A program made the position numbers and the translations under genes. Shown here piece after piece: positions 1-4,556 of a DNA stretch of 7,958 nt. The stretch is from contig JANXAA010000050.1 in assembly GCA_025061865.1 (NCBI GenBank), forward strand, positions 1,946 through 9,903, read 5' to 3'. The notes beneath the pieces were generated by a model that had not been told where the DNA came from, searched no databases, and was given only the letters and a program-made list of their open reading frames with translations. How positions within the stretch are numbered: position 1 is the first letter of the stretch; every line of letters starts with the position of its first letter. The DNA is from Acidobacteriota bacterium (GTDB lineage: Bacteria; Acidobacteriota; HRBIN11).

Positions 1-1
1 C

Positions 2-2089
2 ACGACTATTAACCGATGGAACCCCTGTCCTGGCACGGGCCGCATTTATGCCACAAACCCGTGTTCGGAATATATATTCTTAGACGACACGGCGTGTAAC
101 CTGGCGTCGCTGAACCTGACGAAATTCCTCCGGGGCGACGGGACCTTCGACGTCGAGGCCTACCGACATGCCATCCGGGTCTTCTTCTTGGCGCAGGAGG
201 TCCTTGTCGACTTTTCGTCGTATCCGACCCGGAGGATCGCGGAAAACAGCCACCGTTTGCGACCTCTCGGCCTGGGTTATGCGAACCTCGGGACGCTCCT
301 GATGCTCCTCGGGGTCCCTTACGACAGCGACGAAGCCCGAGCCTGGGCGGGCGCCCTGACGGCCCTACTCACGGGCGAGGCTTACGCCACGTCGGCCCGA
401 ATGGCGGCCCGCAAGGGCCCCTTCGAGGAGTTTTATAAAAATCGTGAGCCCTTCTTAAGGGTCATCCAGATGCACCGCCAGGCGGCTTACAGTATCGACG
501 CCACGAAGGCCCCGGCCTACCTCGTCGAGGAAGCCCGCCGGGCGTGGGACACGGCCCTCGAGCTGGGCCAGGTTTATGGCTACCGCAATGCCCAGGCGAC
601 GGTCCTTGCCCCGACGGGCACTATCGGGTTACTCCTCGATTGTGATACGACGGGCATCGAACCGGACTTTGCCCTCGTCAAGTTCAAGAAGCTGGCCGGC
701 GGCGGTTCCTTCAAGATCGTTAACCGGGCCGTCCCCGAGGCCCTCCGGCGCCTAGGCTACACAGAGGCTCAGGTCCAGGACATGTTAAAGTACCTCCTGG
801 GCTCCCTGACCTTTGAGGGCGCCCCTCACATCCATCAGGCGTCGCTCCGAGCAAAGGGCTTCACCGATGAGGAGATCGCTCAGCTCGAAGCCCGACTCCC
901 CCAAGTCCTGGACCTGGACGGCCTGTTCGTACCCGGTGTCGTCCCGGAGACGACGCTCCAGCGTCTGGGTTTCACAGTTGAACAATGCCGAGCGCCCGGC
1001 TTTCGGCTCCTCGTGGCCCTCGGATGGACGCCCGGCCAGATTCAAGAGGCCAACGACTGGATCTGTGGCCGTCAAACCCTGGAGGGAGCGCCCCACCTAC
1101 GGCCCGAGCACCTCCCCGTCTTTGATTGCGCCAACAAGTGCGGCCCTTCTGGCCAGCGATACATCGAGCCGATGGGTCACGTCCGCATGCTGGCGGCCGT
1201 CCAGCCCTTCCTAAGCGGTGGCGTGAGCAAGACGGTCAACTTGCCCAACGAGGCGACCGTCGAGGACATCGAGCGGATCTACGTCGAGGCCTGGCGGATG
1301 GGCGTCAAGTGCATCTCGGTCTACCGGGACGGCTGTAAGGCCTCCCAGCCCCTGAACACGGGCCGTAAGGTCGAAGAACCGGCCCCGACCGGAGTCCCGG
1401 CGGCTATCTCCTCGCCAGCCTCGAGGCCCCGGGTCGAGGTCCCGACGTCCGAGTTTCCCCGCCTCCAGCGTCGGCGACTTCCCAAGAAGCGGTACGGCTT
1501 CACCCAGGAAGCCCGTGTGGCCGGCCAGAAGATCTACCTCCGGACGGGTGAATACGAAGACGGGACGCTCGGCGAGATCTTCATCGACATGCATAAAGAG
1601 GGCGCCGCCTTCCGGAGCATGCTGAACTGCTTTGCCATCGCCATCTCCCTGGGCCTCCAGTACGGCGTTCCCCTCGAGGAGTTCGTGGACGCTTTCGTCT
1701 TCACGCGGTTCGAGCCCCAAGGCCCTGTCGAGGGTCACCCCCACGTGAAGTTCGCCACGTCGATCATCGACTACATCTTCCGGGTCCTTGGTATCGAATA
1801 CCTGAAGCGATATGACTTAGCCCATGTCCCGCCTGAGGAGGCTTTCAAGGAAGACTTGGGTGCCCGACGCCCGGACCTCGAAGAAGAAGCCTCGAAAGAG
1901 TTGTCCCACCCGTCCGAGGACGTCTCGAAGGCCGGTCCGAGCCCGGTCGTCTATGGGTCCGCCATGAGCCGGCAGGCCCGGTCCTTCATGATGGACGCCC
2001 CGGCCTGCGACAAGTGTGGCCATATCACGGTTCGGAACGGTTCTTGCTACCGATGCCTGAATTGCGGGAACTCGATGGGGTGCTCGTGA
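2..2089 (+). CDS. nrdJ: Adenosylcobalamin-dependent (class II) ribonucleotide reductase, 3' part
   Basis: Reduces ribonucleotides to deoxyribonucleotides with a thiyl radical generated from adenosylcobalamin, in the cytoplasm. The frame is open to the left edge, so the gene is 5'-truncated; 695 residues remain. Residues below count from base 2. The thiyl-radical loop NPCSE (residues 19-23) has the radical Cys21 (codon 62-64) flanked by the catalytic Asn and Glu. Cys32, 11 residues later, matches the redox-pair cysteine of class II enzymes. APTGTIG (203-209) and TTGIEPDFALVKFKKLAGGG are family signatures. A basic, proline-rich linker (about 455-495) leads to a TSCPD domain (about 495-610). The tail carries Cys669, 672, 682, 685, 688 and 694, a zinc-ribbon-like module ending in the CxxC-type cysteines that probably recycle the active-site disulfide. 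I see no intein between the NPCSE loop and the end. The in-frame TTG at 188 is not the true start, because the radical loop lies upstream of it. The gene is probably monocistronic, since a repeat-rich gap follows. Confidence 0.97.
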   Translation, partial: TTINRWNPCPGTGRIYATNPCSEYIFLDDTACNLASLNLTKFLRGDGTFDVEAYRHAIRVFFLAQEVLVDFSSYPTRRIAENSHRLRPLGLGYANLGTLLMLLGVPYDSDEARAWAGALTALLTGEAYATSARMAARKGPFEEFYKNREPFLRVIQMHRQAAYSIDATKAPAYLVEEARRAWDTALELGQVYGYRNAQATVLAPTGTIGLLLDCDTTGIEPDFALVKFKKLAGGGSFKIVNRAVPEALRRLGYTEAQVQDMLKYLLGSLTFEGAPHIHQASLRAKGFTDEEIAQLEARLPQVLDLDGLFVPGVVPETTLQRLGFTVEQCRAPGFRLLVALGWTPGQIQEANDWICGRQTLEGAPHLRPEHLPVFDCANKCGPSGQRYIEPMGHVRMLAAVQPFLSGGVSKTVNLPNEATVEDIERIYVEAWRMGVKCISVYRDGCKASQPLNTGRKVEEPAPTGVPAAISSPASRPRVEVPTSEFPRLQRRRLPKKRYGFTQEARVAGQKIYLRTGEYEDGTLGEIFIDMHKEGAAFRSMLNCFAIAISLGLQYGVPLEEFVDAFVFTRFEPQGPVEGHPHVKFATSIIDYIFRVLGIEYLKRYDLAHVPPEEAFKEDLGARRPDLEEEASKELSHPSEDVSKAGPSPVVYGSAMSRQARSFMMDAPACDKCGHITVRNGSCYRCLNCGNSMGCS

Positions 2090-2095
2090 AGATGG

Positions 2096-2144
2096 CAGGA
2101 TGCAAGATGCAGGATAGGGTCCCGGGTCCCAGGTCTCGGGTCCC
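2096..2144. repeat. Degenerate 7-bp tandem repeat tract behind nrdJ
   Basis: Starting seven bases after the nrdJ stop, seven units of exactly 7 bp lie in unbroken register. The first three follow the consensus CARGATR and the last four follow RGGTCYC. The second type is nearly self-complementary around its central T. The order of unit types on the + strand (CARGATG type, then GGGTCCC type) is the same as in the tract at 7539-7608. The tract resembles in style the short tandemly repeated repetitive heptamers known from some cyanobacterial genomes, but relatedness is not implied. Its function is unknown. Confidence 0.8.
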
Positions 2145-2160
2145 AAGAAAAAAGACGACT

Positions 2161-2244
2161 GACCTTAGAACCCAGGCCTCAGACGCCGAGACAAGGAAGT
2201 TTAGGGTCTATGGTCGGGGGTCAGGGGTCTGGTGGCCTGGGACC
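2161..2244. repeat. Second, more decayed 7-bp repeat tract
   Basis: A 7-bp register can be followed over twelve units. It is clear from 2203 to 2244, where four of the six units match a consensus close to RGGGTCT, and weak from 2161 to 2202. It is out of register with the 2096-2144 tract by two bases, so it is either a separate array or one broken by an indel. Units resemble the GGGTCCC type of the first tract. Neighbouring short open frames (for example 2014-2295) are products of this low-complexity sequence and not genes. Confidence 0.55.
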
Positions 2245-2310
2245 TTCTATAGGGTAGACCGCCTTCTTATCACACCCGCTTTGCCACCCCCCTGAAGCCC
2301 CCTGACGGTT

Positions 2311-2343
2311 GGGCCCGCTCCTTTTCCCCCCGGGGGCGGGCCC
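2311..2343 (+). terminator. GC-rich hairpin, possible terminator for nrdJ
   Basis: GGGCCCGC (2311-2318) is perfectly complementary to GCGGGCCC (2336-2343) across a 17-nt pyrimidine/purine loop. A pyrimidine-rich, moderately T-rich stretch (2345-2356) follows. It lies 220 bp after the nrdJ stop, which is far for a dedicated terminator, and there is no clean T run. It could equally be a structural repeat. Confidence 0.4.
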
Positions 2344-2371
2344 GTTCCTCTTATTCTATGCCTTATTTCGG

Positions 2372-2458
2372 CAGTTCAGCCCCGGGGAGGCTGAGCCTCT
2401 GTGTATACATTTTGTACGATGTATAGTTTCAGAACAGTTTGGCCTGGGGGAGGCCGAG
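2372..2458. repeat. Imperfect 24-bp direct repeat pair, 63 bp apart
   Basis: The segments 2372-2395 and 2435-2458 match at 19 of 24 positions, both starting CAGTT and sharing GGGGAGGC and a final GAG. Each also contains a small inverted repeat: GAGGCT/AGCCTC around one base at 2387-2399, and GGCCT/AGGCC around five Gs at 2441-2455. They flank the 2402-2425 palindrome and lie upstream of the sigma-54 promoter, so they could be protein-binding sites. They could also be unrelated GC-rich repeats. Confidence 0.4.
2402..2425. promoter_or_regulatory. Inverted repeat, candidate activator-binding site upstream of the sigma-54 promoter
   Basis: TATACAT (2404-2410) and ATGTATA (2419-2425) form a perfect 7-bp inverted repeat with an 8-bp spacer. 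The left arm overlaps the perfect palindrome TGTATACA (2402-2409). It is an AT-rich island in GC-rich DNA. Its centre lies about 90 bp before the start site predicted from the promoter at 2478-2493, which is the usual distance range for the enhancer site of a sigma-54 activator. No activator gene is present in the window. Confidence 0.45.
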
Positions 2459-2477
2459 AAAATCGGGCGCCTCGGTT

Positions 2478-2493
2478 TGGCATGGAATTTGCA
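2478..2493 (+). promoter_or_regulatory. Sigma-54 (RpoN) promoter for the lipoprotein gene
   Basis: TGGCATGGAATTTGCA matches the sigma-54 consensus TGGCAYRNNNNTTGCW at every defined position. The invariant GG (2479-2480) and GC (2491-2492) are 10 bp apart, as required. Transcription would start about 12 bp after the GC, near 2504, giving a leader of roughly 148 nt before the ATG at 2652. It lies in the correct orientation in the only intergenic region before that gene, and I found no convincing sigma-70 promoter there. Confidence 0.65.
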
Positions 2494-2640
2494 TACATAC
2501 CATGTCGCGTATCTGATAAACCCCTCTCAGCGTCTTTCCCGCCCATTGTACGGGTGAACGTCTCTGGAAATCCGCCATTGACGAGCCGAACGGACAGCAT
2601 GAATCCCGTCACTCGGTACGGGTTACTCCTCACTCGTTAG

Positions 2641-2645
2641 GGAGG
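2641..2645 (+). promoter_or_regulatory. Ribosome binding site of the lipoprotein gene
   Basis: GGAGG, preceded by A-G-rich bases, sits 6 nt before the ATG at 2652. This strong Shine-Dalgarno sequence fixes the start, and the signal peptide begins directly at that ATG. Confidence 0.85.
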
Positions 2646-2651
2646 TTCGAC

Positions 2652-3539
2652 ATGCGACGTTGGATGGGCGTCACCCTGGTAGTTTTGGGGCTGGTCCCCT
2701 GGATGGCGGGGTGCCAGTCGGCCCGGCAGGTCGCCCTGCCGGATAATGGGCCGACGACCGGCTGGGTCACCTTGAAAGGTCAGATTCTGCAATGGGTCAA
2801 CGAACAGGGCCAGTCCCTGATCCCCTCTGGGTCTGTGACGGTTCGAGAGACCCAAATGCAGTCCAATATTCATCCCAATGGCTCCTTTAACGTTCCCCTT
2901 CCCCGACCGGGGACTTTCCACCTGGTGTTTCGCCACTCGCAGGGTTCGCAGGCGGAGGTCGAGGTCCAGATCGAGGACACCGGTGAAATTGAGATTCGCA
3001 TCATGATCCAGGGCCGAGTAGGCAACCTGGTCGAGAAGATTCACATCCATCATGGCAAGGCCGACCTCATGGGGACGGTCGCGAACCCGAGTACGGGCCC
3101 GAATCAGTTTACGCTCCGAGTGTTCGACCAAACTTACACAGTCCAGTACGACAGTAGCACGAATTGGATCAACACAAGCCCGGTCCAGTTGAAGGTCGGC
3201 GATCCCTTGGAGGTGAAGGGTCAATATAATGGGAACTTCACGGTGCTGGCGAGAAAAATCCGTCTCCATGCTCCGCAAGGTCCGAAGCCCCCGGAGTTTG
3301 AGGCGAAGGGGACGGTGGCGAATGCGGCCGTGACGTGCAGTCCGACGCCCTCGGGTTCGTTCACTCTTCAGATGCAAGGGGGCGGGTCGGTGACGGTCCT
3401 GGTCGATGTGCGGACTCGCTTTGAGCGGGGCACGTGTGCGAACCTGGTCAACGGGGCTTTCGTCGAGGTCAAGTCCCGGCGGCCAGCGTCCACGCCGTCC
3501 GGGGCCTGGATTGCCGACGAGATTAAATTCGAAGACTAA
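2652..3539 (+). CDS. Outer-membrane-type lipoprotein with two DUF5666-like repeats
   Basis: I do not recognise a named gene. The 295-residue product starts with MRRW, a hydrophobic stretch and a lipobox (WMAGC) with the lipidated Cys at residue 21. The +2 residue is Gln, not Asp, which favours outer-membrane sorting under the E. coli rule. Residues about 37-120 look like a small beta-sandwich of the carboxypeptidase-regulatory type. Two repeats follow, about 139-206 and 217-293. Each opens with GTVAN and alternates short beta-strands, with a V(K/D)-type strand and a closing 'EV' or 'IRL' strand, as in DUF5666 (small OB-like beta-barrel domains of unknown function). The second repeat has two cysteines (229, 262) that could form a disulfide. 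A sigma-54 promoter lies upstream and the gene converges on queC. Inferred role: envelope protein binding a ligand or partner; no catalytic motif is visible. Confidence 0.85.
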   Translation: MRRWMGVTLVVLGLVPWMAGCQSARQVALPDNGPTTGWVTLKGQILQWVNEQGQSLIPSGSVTVRETQMQSNIHPNGSFNVPLPRPGTFHLVFRHSQGSQAEVEVQIEDTGEIEIRIMIQGRVGNLVEKIHIHHGKADLMGTVANPSTGPNQFTLRVFDQTYTVQYDSSTNWINTSPVQLKVGDPLEVKGQYNGNFTVLARKIRLHAPQGPKPPEFEAKGTVANAAVTCSPTPSGSFTLQMQGGGSVTVLVDVRTRFERGTCANLVNGAFVEVKSRRPASTPSGAWIADEIKFED

Positions 3540-3601
3540 CCCAGGTAGGGCACGGCCTGGGCGCACCTGTAACGTTTGCCTGACGGCAGGCGTTCGGTCG
3601 G

Positions 3602-3620
3602 GGCGGGTTTTAACCCTGCC
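3602..3620. repeat. Interrupted palindrome downstream of the lipoprotein gene
   Basis: GGCGGGTT pairs with AACCC plus GCC across a 2-nt loop, with one unpaired T in the right arm. A smaller inverted repeat (GCCTG/CAGGC, loop of four) lies just before it, at about 3580-3593. Such GGCGGGTTT-type palindromes look like dispersed intergenic repeats; copy number cannot be judged from one window. Confidence 0.4.
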
Positions 3621-3685
3621 GATGACGCCATCGCTGACAGGGCCCGGTCAGGGAGATATCACTATCACGGCTGGTGTTCTGATGC

Positions 3686-3708
3686 GGGGCGACCCGGCGG
3701 GTCGCCCC
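3686..3708. terminator. Strong hairpin between convergent genes, probable bidirectional terminator or REP-like palindrome
   Basis: GGGGCGACCC (3686-3695) and GGGTCGCCCC (3699-3708) form a perfect 10-bp stem with a GGC loop. It lies between the lipoprotein stop (3539) and the queC stop (3720). On the + strand it is followed by a pyrimidine-rich run (tacttctctctct), but there is no continuous T tract on either side. Position and stability suit a shared terminator. The shape also resembles the GGGGCGACCC-type palindromes that I recall as dispersed repeats in several bacterial lineages, so it may be both. Confidence 0.55.
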
Positions 3709-3719
3709 TACTTCTCTCT

Positions 3720-4397
3720 CTAACCGTCTATCTGTTTAATTGCCCAAGACGATTGCTTGTCATTTCGTGATTCCTCACTCCTTCCGACGGTTCGTAGGGC
3801 CGCTTCCTTTTCCTGACAGCCTTCACATTGGCCACAGGGCATCGGGCCATCCCAGTAGCAACTCCACGTCAGGCCGAGGGGTGCACCCAGGGCAAGACCT
3901 AGCTGGACGACGGCGTCCTTTGCCAGTTCCAAGAAGGGAAGTTCCAGGCGGGGGCGGTGGCTGTACAAGCCATCGGCGATCAAGTCACCCAGCCGGGCGA
4001 AGTAGGCGGTGGAGGCGTCCGGGAAGAGGATTCCGTCGTGGCGGTAGTGGCCGCCGACGATGCGGGTCGCCCCGAGGACTTCGGCATAGTAAGCGGCGAT
4101 GGCGTAAAACAGCAAGTTCTTGGCCGGCAGATACACGGGGTTGACCCCGGCCAGGTCGCCCGGAAGGACGCCCTCTCGACGCCAGGCCTGCAAATCCCGA
4201 TAGAAGGGGAGGGCGACTTCCAGGATTTCTACTCTGGCGACGGCCGCAATCTCTCGGGCCGCTTCCCGTTCGCCCCGGGGACGGCCAGCATAATCGACGC
4301 TCAGGGGAACGGGCTTCCAGTCCTGATAGCGAACCCACCAGAGAGCGACCGTCGAGTCGAGACCGCCAGAAAATAGGACGATAGCCACTTCGGGCAT
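3720..4397 (-). CDS. queC: 7-cyano-7-deazaguanine synthase (QueC/ExsB family)
   Basis: Converts 7-carboxy-7-deazaguanine to preQ0 with ATP and ammonia, in the cytoplasm, for queuosine or other 7-deazaguanine modifications. The 225-residue product has the ATP-pyrophosphatase P-loop SGGLDST (10-16), SVDYAGR (33-39), the conserved PAKNLLF helix (91-97) and a C-terminal zinc site made of Cys180, Cys188, Cys191 and Cys194 (spacing C-x7-C-x2-C-x2-C). Length is typical. Two oddities: the usual YPDCR-type motif reads FPDAS (125-129), so the conserved Cys/Arg pair is replaced, and the last 20 or so residues are polar and look unlike the family. The start is supported by GAGGT 6 nt upstream (4404-4408 on the + strand). 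No other queuosine gene is in the window. A diverged QueC-like ligase with another substrate cannot be excluded. Confidence 0.88.
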   Translation of the reverse strand: MPEVAIVLFSGGLDSTVALWWVRYQDWKPVPLSVDYAGRPRGEREAAREIAAVARVEILEVALPFYRDLQAWRREGVLPGDLAGVNPVYLPAKNLLFYAIAAYYAEVLGATRIVGGHYRHDGILFPDASTAYFARLGDLIADGLYSHRPRLELPFLELAKDAVVQLGLALGAPLGLTWSCYWDGPMPCGQCEGCQEKEAALRTVGRSEESRNDKQSSWAIKQIDG

Positions 4398-4402
4398 CTT
4401 TA

Positions 4403-4429
4403 GACCTCAGGAAGGCAAGTGGGCAGGTC
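4403..4429 (-). promoter_or_regulatory. queC ribosome binding site with a short inverted repeat over it
   Basis: On the minus strand, GAGGT (4408-4404) sits 6 nt before the queC ATG and is the likely Shine-Dalgarno. Its AGGTC can pair with a GACCT 17 nt upstream (4429-4425), which could mask the site. The stem is only 5 bp. I do not see the A-rich segment or other hallmarks of a preQ1-I riboswitch, so regulation here is only a possibility. Confidence 0.35.
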
Positions 4430-4441
4430 GGCAGAATGGGG

Positions 4442-4471
4442 ACCGGGAAGGATGCTTAAGTCAATCCCGGT
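4442..4471. repeat. 7-bp inverted repeat in the gap before queC
   Basis: ACCGGGA (4442-4448) and TCCCGGT (4465-4471) are perfect inverted copies around a 16-nt loop that holds the palindrome CTTAAG. They lie 86 bp after the stop of the fusion gene and 45 bp before queC. No T run follows on the minus strand, so a classical terminator is unlikely; an operator or an RNA structure in the queC leader is possible. The remainder of the gap (4398-4556) shows no gene and no convincing sigma-70 promoter. Confidence 0.4.
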
Positions 4472-4556
4472 ACCTGTCAGTTTCCACATCACCAGGAGTC
4501 GTCTCTGACATGCTCAACTTTCCGACCGCCTCCACCGCTTATCTACCGACACATTC

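Noticed and set aside
56..1500. Intein in nrdJ, a common insertion site
   Set aside because: The protein runs through the NPCSE, APTGTIG and TTGIEPD motifs without any interruption or splicing motif.
1211..1744. 177-codon open frame antisense to nrdJ
   Set aside because: It is a shadow of the strongly biased GC-rich codons of nrdJ, with no recognisable domain.
188..2089. TTG at 188 as the start of nrdJ
   Set aside because: The catalytic NPCSE loop and redox cysteine lie upstream in the same open frame, so the gene runs beyond the left edge.
2096..2244. CRISPR array
   Set aside because: Units are 7 bp, contiguous and degenerate, with no spacers and no cas genes nearby.
2309..2557. Open frame of 82 codons on the + strand before the lipoprotein gene
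   Set aside because: It covers the hairpin, the palindrome and the sigma-54 promoter, has no ribosome binding site, and its internal similarity merely reflects the 24-bp direct repeats.
2578..2606. Sigma-70 promoter starting at TTGACG
   Set aside because: No acceptable -10 hexamer at 15-18 bp; the sigma-54 element is a much better match.
2637..3566. 309-codon open frame antisense to the lipoprotein gene
   Set aside because: The + strand frame has a strong Shine-Dalgarno, a lipobox and recognisable repeats; the antisense product is Arg/Pro/Leu-rich without domains.
4398..4430. preQ1-I riboswitch ahead of queC
   Set aside because: A short GACCT/AGGTC stem overlaps the ribosome binding site, but the A-rich 3' segment and the conserved loop of preQ1-I are missing.
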